In this document: positions 16,452 to 26,069 of the stretch, one piece after another | How positions within the stretch are numbered: the first letter of the stretch is position 1 | How the letters are laid out: every line of letters begins with the position of its first letter | Assembly: GCF_001280845.1 (NCBI RefSeq) | Contig: NZ_LGHP01000001.1 | Location: forward strand, 4,261,093 to 4,325,092 | Direction: 5' to 3' | DNA from: Bacillus sp. FJAT-28004 | GTDB taxonomy: Bacteria > Bacillota > Bacilli > Paenibacillales > Paenibacillaceae | Length of the DNA stretch: 64,000 bases | Program-made: the position numbers and the translations under genes | The notes under the pieces: generated by a model | Told to the model about the DNA's origin: nothing | Databases searched by the model: none | Seen by the model: the letters and a program-made list of their open reading frames with translations, nothing else

Positions 16452-17235
16452 ATGGTCGAACATCTATCTCGTACTCGTATTTGCAGTGCTCTACGCGCCT
16501 ATTTTCTATTTAATGTTTTACTCGTTCAATAGCGGCGGATCGATGCGCAATTTCGAGAGCTTCACGCTCGATTATTACAAAGAGGTTTTCGAGGATACGC
16601 GTTTGCTCATCATCGTCTTGAATACGTTCGTCATTGCACTGTTGTCCGCTGCAATCTCGACGATTCTAGGTGTTGTTGGCGCCATTGCTATCCATCACAT
16701 CCGCAGGAATCGACCGAAGCAATCGCTTTTGACGCTCAATAACGTACTGATCGTCAGTCCGGATGTCATCATCGGCGCGTCCTTTCTAATCCTATTTACG
16801 ATGATTGGCATCAAGCTGGGCTTTGTGTCCGTCTTGCTATCGCATATCGCATTCAGTGTTCCGATTGTCGTTATTATGGTACTGCCGAAGCTGCAGGAAA
16901 TGAGCTCGACGCTGATTGATGCGGCGCATGATCTAGGTGCAAGCTCATGGCAGGTGCTGACACGCGTTGTGCTTCCGTTCATCAAGCCGGGTATATTCGC
17001 AGGGTTCTTCATGGCGCTGACGTATTCGCTCGATGACTTTGCGGTAACATTCTTCGTGACAGGGAACGGCTTCTCGACGTTGTCTGTGGAAATTTATTCA
17101 CGGGCGCGCCAAGGTGTGTCGCTATCGATCAACGCGTTATCGACACTTATTTTCTTATTTACGATCATACTCGTCGTTGGTTATTACTTCATTAACCAAC
17201 GGAATGTGAAGCCGTCTAGCAAGGAGGGGCACTAA
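16435..17235 (+). CDS. potC: Spermidine/putrescine ABC transporter permease PotC
   Basis: 266 residues, six predicted membrane segments, and the EAA motif IDAAHDLGASSWQVLTRVVLP. ATG 16435 follows GAGGTG and overlaps potB by 17 bp. The region SLDDFAVTFFVTGNG is typical of PotC. It is the partner of PotB in the polyamine importer. Confidence 0.92.
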   Translation: MSGKNKWSNIYLVLVFAVLYAPIFYLMFYSFNSGGSMRNFESFTLDYYKEVFEDTRLLIIVLNTFVIALLSAAISTILGVVGAIAIHHIRRNRPKQSLLTLNNVLIVSPDVIIGASFLILFTMIGIKLGFVSVLLSHIAFSVPIVVIMVLPKLQEMSSTLIDAAHDLGASSWQVLTRVVLPFIKPGIFAGFFMALTYSLDDFAVTFFVTGNGFSTLSVEIYSRARQGVSLSINALSTLIFLFTIILVVGYYFINQRNVKPSSKEGH

Positions 17236-18308
17236 TGACACAGTTGGTGCGTATGTTCGTTGTCGTGTTTGTTGTTTCATTTGGCCTTATCTACCTGACT
17301 GCCTATCTGAATGATAGTGAGGGCTACAGCGGTGACAATACACTGACGATTTACAACTGGGGCGATTATGTCGATCCCGAACTGCTCGAGCGTTTTGAAG
17401 ACGAGACAGGCATTAAGGTCATTTATCAAACCTTCGATTCGAATGAAGCTATGATGACCAAAATTGGACAAGGCGGTACGACGTTTGATGTGAGTATTCC
17501 CTCTGAGTATGCGATTAGCAAAATGAACGAGGAAGGTTTGCTCTTGAAGCTCGATCACTCGAAGCTTCCGAATTTAAAGTATATCGATCCACGTTTCATG
17601 AATTTGTCGTTTGATCCCGATAATGCTTATTCCATTCCTTATTTTTGGGGGACAGTCGGGATTGTGTTCAATCCAGAGCTAGTGGGTGACCTTACCTTCA
17701 CTAGTTGGAATGATCTGTGGGATGATAGTCTGCGCAATCAGATCCTGCTGCTGGATGGCGCGCGCGAAGTTATGGGCATGGGTTTAAACTCTTTGGGTTA
17801 TTCGCTTAATGATACAGATGAGGCTCATTTGCAGGAGGCAAAAGCGAAGTTGCTTCAGATGACGCCTAACGTCAAAGCTATCGTTGGAGACGAGATTAAG
17901 ATGCTCCTTGCGAATGAGGAAGCAGCTGTGGGGCTTGTCTGGTCAGGCGATGCATCGGAAATTATGGATGAGAACGATAAGCTGGATTATATCGTTCCAG
18001 AGGAAGGTTCGAACCTGTGGTTCGATAATATGGTTATTCCGAAGACGGCAAGAAATATCGAGGGCGCGCATCAATTTATTAACTTTATGCTCGACCCTGA
18101 AGTGGCTGCTCAGAACGCGGAGTATGTCGGTTATTCGACCCCGAATGATGCGGCGCTGGCGCTGCTGCCGGAGGATATTGCGACCGATGAGCGCTTTTAT
18201 CCGAATGAGGAGCTGACTGGAAGGCTTGAGGTTTATGACAATCTCGGCAAAAGAATGTTAGCCCATTACAACGAGTTGTTCCTCGAGTTTAAAATGCATA
18301 AGAAGTAA
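17235..18308 (+). CDS. potD: Spermidine/putrescine-binding protein PotD, membrane-anchored
   Basis: 357 residues of periplasmic-binding-protein type II fold: LTIYNWGDYVDPELLERFE, DVSIPSEYAISKM, YSIPYFWGTVGIVFNP, GLVWSGDASEIM, and FINFMLDPEVAAQNAEYVGY. It captures polyamines outside the membrane for PotABC. Unlike many Gram-positive binding proteins there is no lipobox cysteine after the hydrophobic N-terminus (VVVFVVSFGLIYLTAYL), so it is probably held by an uncleaved membrane anchor, or cleaved and released. The start overlaps the last base of potC. Confidence 0.9.
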   Translation: MTQLVRMFVVVFVVSFGLIYLTAYLNDSEGYSGDNTLTIYNWGDYVDPELLERFEDETGIKVIYQTFDSNEAMMTKIGQGGTTFDVSIPSEYAISKMNEEGLLLKLDHSKLPNLKYIDPRFMNLSFDPDNAYSIPYFWGTVGIVFNPELVGDLTFTSWNDLWDDSLRNQILLLDGAREVMGMGLNSLGYSLNDTDEAHLQEAKAKLLQMTPNVKAIVGDEIKMLLANEEAAVGLVWSGDASEIMDENDKLDYIVPEEGSNLWFDNMVIPKTARNIEGAHQFINFMLDPEVAAQNAEYVGYSTPNDAALALLPEDIATDERFYPNEELTGRLEVYDNLGKRMLAHYNELFLEFKMHKK

Positions 18309-18403
18309 ACCAAATAGAAGGCATTTTTCTGATTGTTCCCATGCTATGATGGATGAGATATTTCCAGATCAGGCGACAAATGTGAATAGATGGGGCGGAG
18401 AGC

Positions 18404-19333
18404 ATGAATAACAAATGGATGAATTATGGCGGTCTTATTCTAATCGCTGTTGTGTGGGGGGCGAACTTCGGCATATCGCGGTTAGCCATGGAGTCGTTTA
18501 ATCCAATCGTTTTCTCGTTTTTGAGATTTGGTTTGGCTATTCCATTTTTCTTTCTCATTCTTAAGCTGACTGAGGGCAGCGTGGGTATTCCGTGGCGAAT
18601 CGTGCCGAAGCTTGCTTTAATTGGGCTGGTCGGCATTACGCTGCTTGAAATTACGGTAATGTACTCGATTAAATATACAACCTTAGCCAATGCGTCGCTG
18701 CTGAACGTGGCGCCATGGCCGATCTTCGCTGCATTGTTTGCACCTTTGTTCATGCGCGAAACCATTACGAAGAGGCTTGTTGTTGGCGGGGCGATATCCA
18801 TTGTTGGGGTATGCTTCGTCATACTTGGCGGCGGTGAAAGCTTCAGTCTCTCTTCAGAGAATATGATCGGCAACGCGATGGCGCTTGGAGTCAGTATCGT
18901 TGGTCCGTTATTTAATCTAAGCTCCATGTCGCTTATGAAGCAATATTCAGCTCTTCGGGTAAGTACGTGGACGATTGCATTTGGGTCGTTGTTTATGCTG
19001 CCGCTCACCTTCGGTGCTTGGGGGCAAACGGACTGGTCCGGCCTTAAGACAGGACATTATTTATCCATTGGATATAATGTGTTGATTTGCACGGTAGTAG
19101 CGTTTGTTGTTTGGAATGCTTGTATGTTTAAGGTTGGAGCGACGCGGTCGAACTTCTTTCGTTATGCGGTTCCAGCAGCAGCTGTTGTGGCTGGTTACGT
19201 GATGTTCGATGAGAAAATTGCGCTGCTGCAAATGTGCGGTGCAGGCTGCATGGCAGCGGGATTGATTTGGATCAGCATCGAGAGCAAACCACGAACCGAA
19301 CCGACCGTGCCAGCGGCGGAGATAGGCGGTTAA
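18404..19333 (+). CDS. EamA/DMT-family transporter
   Basis: 309 residues with ten predicted membrane segments in two EamA repeats, beginning with GGLILIAVVWGANFGISRLAM and the second repeat around MIGNAMALGVSIVGPLFNLSS. Members of the drug/metabolite superfamily move amino acids, sugars or other small metabolites, usually outward; the substrate cannot be deduced. The ATG follows GGAG, and a strong terminator lies downstream, so it appears monocistronic. Confidence 0.85.
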   Translation: MNNKWMNYGGLILIAVVWGANFGISRLAMESFNPIVFSFLRFGLAIPFFFLILKLTEGSVGIPWRIVPKLALIGLVGITLLEITVMYSIKYTTLANASLLNVAPWPIFAALFAPLFMRETITKRLVVGGAISIVGVCFVILGGGESFSLSSENMIGNAMALGVSIVGPLFNLSSMSLMKQYSALRVSTWTIAFGSLFMLPLTFGAWGQTDWSGLKTGHYLSIGYNVLICTVVAFVVWNACMFKVGATRSNFFRYAVPAAAVVAGYVMFDEKIALLQMCGAGCMAAGLIWISIESKPRTEPTVPAAEIGG

Positions 19334-19404
19334 GTGCTTTAATTAGTGTTTTGGTCTGGAAGTATACGGAACGAAATGTTAGTTACTTTAAAAAAATCTC
19401 ATGT

Positions 19405-19457
19405 AAGGGTTTCGCAATAAGCTGCACTAGCTTATCGTGAAACCCTTTTATTTTTTA
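19405..19457 (+). terminator. Strong terminator after the EamA gene
   Basis: A 19-bp imperfect stem (AAGGGTTTCGCAATAAGCT with AGCTTATCGTGAAACCCTT, two mismatches), a 5-base loop and a TTTTATTTTTT tail. Confidence 0.9.
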
Positions 19458-19660
19458 CATAAAAAGGATTATTAAAGCACAAATAGTGTCAAGGTTACTA
19501 ACATTGAATGAAACCTTACATGACAATGGATAAAAATGTTGAATTTTTGCACTTTATAGCGAAATTTTTCTTTTAAAATACGTACGAAAAAGGTAAAATC
19601 AAAAAAGCGGCTAATCCATGGAATGGGAGTCGGACTCTACGAAGAAGGACTGAACTTAAA
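19458..19660. other. Leader of the glutamate dehydrogenase gene, no gene seen
   Basis: About 200 bp of AT-rich non-coding DNA. The only structure noticed is an imperfect inverted repeat around 19486-19523 (AAGGTT...AACCTT flanked by TGTC/GACA-like ends). No convincing riboswitch or ORF is visible. Confidence 0.4.
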
Positions 19661-20920
19661 ATGACAGTGAGTATAGTAGAAGAAACGTTAAATCCGTACC
19701 AAATCGCACAGCAGCAAATTGATACTGCAGCGGCACATCTCCAGCTGCCTAAGCATGTTACAGACATCTTGAAGCAACCGAAGCGCGTGCTGTCGGTTAA
19801 CTTCCCAGTTCGTATGGATGATGGCTCTATTCGTGTGTTCGAAGGTTACCGTGCCCAGCATAATGACGCGATTGGACCGACTAAGGGCGGCATTCGCTTT
19901 CACCCAGATGTAACGCTTGATGAAGTAAAAGCACTTTCCATGTGGATGAGCTTTAAATGCGGCGTTGTTGGTCTGCCATACGGCGGCGGCAAGGGCGGAG
20001 TTATTTGTGATCCACATCTTCTTAGCAAAGGCGAGCTAGAACGTGTTAGCCGCGCTTTCATGGAAGCTATCGCTGACTTTGTAGGTCCTGACAAAGATAT
20101 CCCTGCACCGGACGTATACACGACTCCACAAATCATGGGTTGGATGATGGATACTTATAGCAGACTAAAAGGTGTTAACTCACCTGGCGTTATTACAGGT
20201 AAACCGCTTATCCTTGGCGGATCCAAAGGTCGTAATGAAGCAACAGCACAAGGCTGTGTATACACAATCTTGGCAGCACTTCAAGATAAGAATATTCCTG
20301 TTCAAAATGCTACTGCAGCGATTCAAGGTTTCGGTAACGCTGGCCGCATTGCTGCGCGTTTGCTTAGCGAAGCAGGCATTAAAGTTGTAGCAGTTAGCGA
20401 CTCCAGAGGCGGAATTTACGATCCGAATGGATTGGATATCGAACAGGTATCCATACTAAAGGATACGACTTCCATCCGTGAGTATGGCGAGTCCTATTAC
20501 ATTTCAAACGAAGATTTGCTTGAGCTTGATGTTGATATTTTGGTACCAGCTGCTCTAGAGAACGTTATTACAGCTAAAAATGCAGATCGCATTAAAGCAA
20601 AAATCGTTGCAGAAGCTGCGAACGGACCAACGACACCAGAAGCGGATCGCGTTCTTTGGAGCCACGACATCACAGTTATTCCTGACGTACTTGCAAATGC
20701 AGGCGGTGTTACGGTTTCGTACTTCGAGTGGGTACAAAACTTGGCGAACTACTACTGGAGCGAAGCAGAAGTTCTTGAGAAGCTTGAGACGAATATGATT
20801 CTTTCTTATGTAGCTGTTCGTGATCTTGCTAAGGAGCATGACACTGATCTTCGTACGGCTGCTTATATGATTTCAATTAAACGGATCGCAGCAGCAATGG
20901 AAGCTAGAGGTTGGATCTAA
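19661..20920 (+). CDS. NAD(P)-dependent glutamate dehydrogenase (RocG/GudB type)
   Basis: 419 residues. It interconverts glutamate with 2-oxoglutarate and ammonia. The substrate domain has GGIRFHPDVTLDEVKALSMWMSFK and the catalytic lysine of PYGGGKGGV. PAPDVYT follows, then the nucleotide-binding domain with QGFGNAGRIAARLL. The length and motifs match the hexameric RocG/GudB class of Bacillota. It is followed 33 bp later by ddh, and the two may be co-transcribed, which would place ammonium assimilation next to D-aminopimelate formation. Confidence 0.9.
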   Translation: MTVSIVEETLNPYQIAQQQIDTAAAHLQLPKHVTDILKQPKRVLSVNFPVRMDDGSIRVFEGYRAQHNDAIGPTKGGIRFHPDVTLDEVKALSMWMSFKCGVVGLPYGGGKGGVICDPHLLSKGELERVSRAFMEAIADFVGPDKDIPAPDVYTTPQIMGWMMDTYSRLKGVNSPGVITGKPLILGGSKGRNEATAQGCVYTILAALQDKNIPVQNATAAIQGFGNAGRIAARLLSEAGIKVVAVSDSRGGIYDPNGLDIEQVSILKDTTSIREYGESYYISNEDLLELDVDILVPAALENVITAKNADRIKAKIVAEAANGPTTPEADRVLWSHDITVIPDVLANAGGVTVSYFEWVQNLANYYWSEAEVLEKLETNMILSYVAVRDLAKEHDTDLRTAAYMISIKRIAAAMEARGWI

Positions 20921-20953
20921 TATTTTTATAAAATAAGAAGAGGTGGCGGCGTC

Positions 20954-21931
20954 ATGACAGAACAGATTCGCATCGGTATTGTCGGTTACGGCAATCTTGG
21001 ACGCGGCGTAGAGCTTGCGATCAGACAAAGTCCAGATATGAGATTGGATGCGATATTTACTCGCAGAGACCCGGCATCTATACCGTCAGCTACAAAAGCG
21101 TATACGATTGAAGATGCTGAGAACTTTGTCGATGATATCGACGTTATGATTTTATGCGGCGGCTCGGCAACGGACTTGCCAGAGCAGGTTCCTGCTTTTG
21201 CCCGCTTATTCCATACGGTTGACAGCTTCGACACGCATGCGCGTATTCCTGAATATTTTGATCAGGTTGATGCAGTAGCCAAAACGAGTAATAAAGTAAG
21301 TGTTATATCTACAGGCTGGGACCCAGGCTTATTCTCTTTGAATCGTTTACTTGCTGAAGCTATATTGCCGGAAGGCAAGGAGTATACGTTCTGGGGCAAA
21401 GGCGTAAGCCAAGGCCATTCGGATGCGATTCGTCGAGTGAAGGGTGTAAAGAACGGCGTTCAATACACAATTCCGAGCGATGAAGCAGTGGCACGAGTTC
21501 GTGGCGGCGAAAATCCTGAGCTTACAACGCGTGAGAAGCACATCCGTGATTGCTACATCGTAGCAGAGGAAGGTGCTGATCAAGAGGCGATTGCAGAGGA
21601 AATTCGCACGATGCCGAACTATTTCTCGGATTATAATACAACTGTGCATTTCATTGATGAAGCGACTTTGAAAGCCGAACATTCCACAATGCCTCACGGC
21701 GGTATGGTGCTTCGCAGCGGCAAGACAGGTGAAAATAGCACGCAAATTATTGAATTCGGCTTGAAGCTCGATAGCAACCCGGAGTTTACGGCAAGTGTGC
21801 TCGTTGCTTACGCTAGAGCTGCTTATAAGTTTGCTCGCGAAGGACAAGCTGGAGCGAAGACTGTGTTCGACATTCCGTACGGCTATCTTTCACCAAAATC
21901 CGCAGCAGAACTGCGTAAAGAGCTGCTGTAG
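20954..21931 (+). CDS. ddh: meso-diaminopimelate D-dehydrogenase
   Basis: 325 residues. The N-terminal Rossmann motif is GIVGYGNLGRGVELAI. Characteristic Ddh segments follow: LCGGSATDLPEQ, VDSFDTHARIP, STGWDPGLFSLNRLLAE, GKGVSQGHSDAIRRVKGV and MPHGGMVLRSG. The enzyme makes meso-diaminopimelate directly from tetrahydrodipicolinate, NADPH and ammonia, a one-step branch of lysine and cell wall synthesis. The ATG follows AGAGGTGG. A glutamate dehydrogenase directly upstream suggests shared nitrogen-related use. Confidence 0.92.
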   Translation: MTEQIRIGIVGYGNLGRGVELAIRQSPDMRLDAIFTRRDPASIPSATKAYTIEDAENFVDDIDVMILCGGSATDLPEQVPAFARLFHTVDSFDTHARIPEYFDQVDAVAKTSNKVSVISTGWDPGLFSLNRLLAEAILPEGKEYTFWGKGVSQGHSDAIRRVKGVKNGVQYTIPSDEAVARVRGGENPELTTREKHIRDCYIVAEEGADQEAIAEEIRTMPNYFSDYNTTVHFIDEATLKAEHSTMPHGGMVLRSGKTGENSTQIIEFGLKLDSNPEFTASVLVAYARAAYKFAREGQAGAKTVFDIPYGYLSPKSAAELRKELL

Positions 21932-22125
21932 TCTGAAACCTTTTTGAACAATTTTTCCATTTTACAATTTTTTACTTACACTTTTGGAAATAGTAGGATA
22001 TAATAAAAAAAGTGAGAGTAATTACTGTCGAATTGTAGGGAGAAGTGCTGAAAGATCCATTTTCCTATGGTAGAATAGATTCAAACCTACCTATCGGGTA
22101 AATTCTACTAGGAAGTGAAATCAGC

Positions 22126-22911
22126 ATGATAGACATCCATACGCATATTTTACCTGGATTGGATGATGGTGCGGCTAGTTTCGATGATACTTTGAATATG
22201 GCCCGGGCAGCTGTATCAGAGGGAATTACAACAATCATCGCAACTCCGCACCATGCCAATGGAACCTATATCAATACAGCGGATGACGTAGCCAAGCACA
22301 CTCACACTATTAACGACCAGTTGATAGCTGCGGGTGTGCCTCTTGCTGTACGCTCAGGTCAAGAAATTCGCGTTCATGATGATCTGCTAGATGCTTGGTA
22401 TAGAAAAGAGCTGCTTCCCTTAGCCGGCTCTAGTTATGTGTTGGTTGAGATGCCATCCTCTCGTATCCCGAAGGCGATGATTGAGCTCGTACATGAGCTT
22501 AAGGTGTTGAAGTTGAAACCAATTATCGCGCACCCCGAAAGAAATGCAGAGGTTGTGAAGCATCCAGATCGATTAGCTGAGCTCATTGAAGCAGGCGCAT
22601 TCGCACAGGTTACGACCCATTCACTGCTTGGGGGATTTGGTAAGCGCATAGAACAATCCGCATGGTCATTGTTGAAGGCGGGGCATATCCATTTTGTTTC
22701 TTCCGATGCTCATCATATTGAGCGGCGCGGCTTTCGTCTTGGTGAAGCCTATGCGTCCATTGAGAGGCGGATGGGAGAACAGTGGGTGAATTATTTGCAA
22801 TTGAACGCTCAGTCCGTGTTAGAAGACAAACCTATACATAATCAGCCTGTTACAATATCTTCTTCTGACGGGGTACTGCGTCGTTTTATTTCCTATTTTT
22901 ACAAAAAATAG
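22126..22911 (+). CDS. CpsB/YwqE-family tyrosine-protein phosphatase (PHP domain)
   Basis: 261 residues. PHP-domain metal ligands are visible in MIDIHTHILPGLDDGA at the very N-terminus, TPHHANG, GQEIRVH, IAHPERN and FVSSDAHHIERR. These manganese-dependent enzymes remove phosphate from BY-kinases and so regulate polysaccharide chain length and export. The matching kinase lies 3.1 kb downstream at 26050. The ATG follows GGAAGTGA. It opens the surface-polysaccharide locus. Confidence 0.9.
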   Translation: MIDIHTHILPGLDDGAASFDDTLNMARAAVSEGITTIIATPHHANGTYINTADDVAKHTHTINDQLIAAGVPLAVRSGQEIRVHDDLLDAWYRKELLPLAGSSYVLVEMPSSRIPKAMIELVHELKVLKLKPIIAHPERNAEVVKHPDRLAELIEAGAFAQVTTHSLLGGFGKRIEQSAWSLLKAGHIHFVSSDAHHIERRGFRLGEAYASIERRMGEQWVNYLQLNAQSVLEDKPIHNQPVTISSSDGVLRRFISYFYKK

Positions 22912-23031
22912 TGTATGCTAGAGTGATTGACAGTTGAAGGAATCGCATACATAAATTGCTTCTACCGGCGTTATTAGTCATTCATCTATTAGATGAGTGC
23001 AACTATTATCATATAATTAGGAGTGAAGAAA

Positions 23032-25140
23032 GTGACATTAAGAAAAAAAATAGCAGTTTCTACAATTGCGGCAAGCGTAGCCCTTACGGCACTCGCTGGC
23101 ATTCCGCTAAGCAGCAAAGGTTTGGCAGAGAAGCTTGGAGTGAATGGGGTTGTTCATGCATCCTCGTCGTTGGCTGATACTCAGCTAGTATCGGATTTGA
23201 AAAAATTGCGTGCCGCTCTTGTTAGCACTGGCGGATTAGCTGCAGTTGAAGCATTTCAGCTTGAACTGGATGCCTTGGACGTTAATGTAAAAGGTGACAT
23301 CGTAGCGCCGATTGTAGACAAGTTCAAACCTACGGGCAGCGAAGAAACACAATTGGAAAACCTTTTCCATGATGCTGTGAAGCTATCATATAACCCTTCC
23401 GTTGCTGGACTTGAAGAATTGCGCACAAAATATGGAACACTGCTTCAATCTTTTGCTACTGAAGCAGGAGTGACTGATCTTACAGTAGATGATATTGCTA
23501 AATATTTCTTTGATATTCAAAAAGAGCTTATTAAGCAAGTTGAATCTAAGGACTTGGCGGGACTTTTAGATATTATTAAGGATTCGAACAGCCTTAATGC
23601 GCTGCTGCAGGATGTGCTTGCTGCACTGCCTGACAATGAATATGCAGTTGAGAAGATATTCCTTCACTATGGCGTAACGACTGAAGATGTACTTGAAGTA
23701 TTGTCTCAAGCAAAAATAGCAATTAAGGACGATACTAAGTTTCTTGCTGCTGCTGGAGCTTTATACACTGCTTATAAATCACTGAACACAACTACACCTC
23801 CAACCACTAATCCTCCAGGCGGTGGCATAGTAACACCAGTTACTCCACTTCCTGTATCAACTGACAAATTGCTTAATGATTTGAAAGCAGCGCTTGATAA
23901 AGCGACAGATGCTGAGAAAGCTGCTATTGTGGCTAAATTTGTTACTGATGCGAAAGCAGAGATTGCTAAGCTAGCTGCAATTAGCGCATCTTCGAGTGTT
24001 ACTATTGTAAACGGTCAAGCAGTTCTTCAATTGGATGAGAAAAGTGTGTTGTCAGCAATTGCCGGCATTAATGCTGTTGCAGCTAAAGTTAAAGAAGTAG
24101 CACCAGCATCAGCAGTTGCGAAGACTACTTTGAAAATTGATCTAGGTGCAGTATCGCAGAAGGATGTTGTTCTTAACCTTTCTGATGCAGTTGTTAAGGC
24201 TGCAGCAGACGGCAATGTATCAGGTGTTACATTCACGATTGGTAAATTTGAAGTGACGGTTCCAGTTGGCGGTTCGTTCTCTTCTGCTATTGCTCTTACC
24301 ATTAAGAAGAGTGATGCATCAGCAGAGGTTGTAGGCACATTGAAATCAGTGTCGGAAGTTTATGACTTCAACCTAACGGTTGGCGGTGTTGCGAAAACTT
24401 CATTCGATCAACCGATCGTAATCAGCATCCCGCTGGGCGATACAACTGGCCTTGATAAAGAGCTGCTTTCAGTAGCAAAAATCGTTGATGGCAAGCTTGT
24501 ATTCCACGGTGGACGCGTATCTGGCAGCTCAATTATCGAATCTCGTGATTCGTTCTCCTCTTATGTAGTTGTAGAAAACAAAGTTTCGTTCAGTGATATT
24601 GCTTCTGTAGAAGCTTGGGCTGGTCGCGAAATTAGCGTTGTCGCTGCTAAAGGCGCAATCGAAGGTAAATCGGTGGGTCTATTTGCACCGAAGGATAAAG
24701 TAACTCGCGCTGAGTTTGCGAAGATGCTTATCCGTGCTCTTGATCTAGAGAATGGTTCAGCTACAGAAGGTTTTGCCGATGTAGATTCAGCTGCTTGGTA
24801 TGCTCCTTACGTAGCTGCTGCAGCACAACTGAAAATCATTAACGGCCGTTCGGATACCAAATTTGATCCTAATGCAACGATTACTCGTGCTGAGATGGCA
24901 ACGATGATCGCTCGCGCATTGAAAGTATCGCAAGGGGCATCAGACGTGGCTGATGTAAATGCTGCTCTGAAGGACTTTGCAGATGCTGGTAAAATTAATG
25001 CGTCATTAAAAGATGGCGTTGCATTTGCGGCAACTCACAAAATCGTAGTTGGAAATGCAGGCAAGTTCTTGCCAAATAACAATGCGACTCGTGCAGAGGC
25101 AGCTGTAATTATTTACCGTGCCCTAAATTTCGACAACTAA
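23032..25140 (+). CDS. Secreted protein with three C-terminal SLH domains
   Basis: About 702 residues. The signal peptide (RKKIAVSTIAASVALTALAG) ends near VHA-SS. Residues about 30-255 are helical, followed by a Thr/Pro/Gly linker (TTTPPTTNPPGGG). A mixed region contains beta-rich segments, and three SLH repeats make up the last ~190 residues, each with a TRAE motif (VTRAEFAKM, ITRAEMATM, ATRAEAAVI). SLH repeats anchor proteins to pyruvylated secondary cell wall polymer. I chose GTG 23032, eight bases after AGGAG; GTG 23023 overlaps that SD. Lying between the CpsB phosphatase and the Wzz/kinase pair, it is probably a surface structure tied to the polysaccharide layer. The central region is not recognised. 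Confidence 0.85.
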   Translation: MTLRKKIAVSTIAASVALTALAGIPLSSKGLAEKLGVNGVVHASSSLADTQLVSDLKKLRAALVSTGGLAAVEAFQLELDALDVNVKGDIVAPIVDKFKPTGSEETQLENLFHDAVKLSYNPSVAGLEELRTKYGTLLQSFATEAGVTDLTVDDIAKYFFDIQKELIKQVESKDLAGLLDIIKDSNSLNALLQDVLAALPDNEYAVEKIFLHYGVTTEDVLEVLSQAKIAIKDDTKFLAAAGALYTAYKSLNTTTPPTTNPPGGGIVTPVTPLPVSTDKLLNDLKAALDKATDAEKAAIVAKFVTDAKAEIAKLAAISASSSVTIVNGQAVLQLDEKSVLSAIAGINAVAAKVKEVAPASAVAKTTLKIDLGAVSQKDVVLNLSDAVVKAAADGNVSGVTFTIGKFEVTVPVGGSFSSAIALTIKKSDASAEVVGTLKSVSEVYDFNLTVGGVAKTSFDQPIVISIPLGDTTGLDKELLSVAKIVDGKLVFHGGRVSGSSIIESRDSFSSYVVVENKVSFSDIASVEAWAGREISVVAAKGAIEGKSVGLFAPKDKVTRAEFAKMLIRALDLENGSATEGFADVDSAAWYAPYVAAAAQLKIINGRSDTKFDPNATITRAEMATMIARALKVSQGASDVADVNAALKDFADAGKINASLKDGVAFAATHKIVVGNAGKFLPNNNATRAEAAVIIYRALNFDN

Positions 25141-25154
25141 GCTAAAATATACAC

Positions 25155-25195
25155 AAAATCTTCCTCTCATGTGGATGAGAGGAAGATTTTTTTCG
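25155..25195 (+). terminator. Terminator after the SLH protein gene
   Basis: AAAATCTTCCTCTCAT pairs with ATGAGAGGAAGATTTT around a 4-base loop, followed by T residues. It separates the SLH gene from the Wzz/kinase operon. Confidence 0.92.
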
Positions 25196-25301
25196 GGAAT
25201 ATATAGGGTATTGCTAGATTATAGATTATTATGTGGTAAGATATAGTTCTTGAGGATTATATTCTCATTCTAAATGACTATATCCGATGGAGGAATATAG
25301 T

Positions 25302-26069
25302 ATGTCTAACGAACTAGATTTACGACAGTATATGGCGATCATTAAGAAGAGATTAGCGCTTATCATAGTATTTGTTTTCCTTTGCACAGCAGTAGCGGCC
25401 GTTATTAGTATGTTTTTTAAAGATCCTGTTTATGAGGCTTCAACAAAAATAATCGTAAATCAAACCACAACACAGATGGCAACCGGCCAGCTTGATCTGA
25501 ATCAAATTAACTCCAACATTAAGATGATCGATACTTACAAAGAGATTATCAAAACACCGGCTATTTTGGATAAAGTGGCTAAGCAATATCCGCAGCTTGG
25601 ACTTACAGCAACTGAGCTCTCCCGTAAAATTCAGGTTAGCTCTGTAAATAATACACAGGTCATGACATTAGTCGTACAAGATGTGGATTATAAGCAAGCG
25701 GCTCAAGTTGTAAATGCGGTATCGAATGTTTTCCGTGAAGAGATCCAGCATATTTTTAAAGTCGAGAATGTATCGATTCTGAATGAAGCCGTGGTCGATG
25801 CACAGCCAAGTCCTGTTTCTCCTAACGTTCCTCTTAATACCGCAATTGCGTTTATTGTATCTTTAATGATTGCTGTAGGTATTACATTCTTGCTTGAGTA
25901 TATGGATGACACGATTAAAACCGAAGCAGATGTGCTGCAGTTTTTGGGCCAGCCCACGCTTGCCATGATCTCAAGAATGAATACGGAGGATGCTAATTCT
26001 AGCCAAACCAGCAAAACAAAACAAACTTACAAGGCAGGTGAATTAGAGGGTGTCTCGATTGAAAAATAA
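25302..26069 (+). CDS. Wzz/YveK-type chain-length regulator, BY-kinase modulator
   Basis: 255 residues with two membrane segments flanking an extracellular loop (LALIIVFVFLCTAVAAVISM near residue 25 and FIVSLMIAVGITFLLEYMDD near 185). A Pro-rich AQPSPVSPNVPLN precedes the second segment, typical of Wzz proteins. In Bacillota this membrane protein activates the separate cytoplasmic kinase. ATG 25302 follows GATGGAGG. It overlaps the kinase gene by 20 bp. Confidence 0.88.
   Translation: MSNELDLRQYMAIIKKRLALIIVFVFLCTAVAAVISMFFKDPVYEASTKIIVNQTTTQMATGQLDLNQINSNIKMIDTYKEIIKTPAILDKVAKQYPQLGLTATELSRKIQVSSVNNTQVMTLVVQDVDYKQAAQVVNAVSNVFREEIQHIFKVENVSILNEAVVDAQPSPVSPNVPLNTAIAFIVSLMIAVGITFLLEYMDDTIKTEADVLQFLGQPTLAMISRMNTEDANSSQTSKTKQTYKAGELEGVSIEK

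Noticed and set aside
19400..19525. Possible fourth copy of the palindromic repeat, because TCATGTAAGG-type words occur here
   Set aside because: No TTGYA-N5-TRCAA boxes with the 51/63 spacing are present; the visible hairpin is an ordinary terminator.
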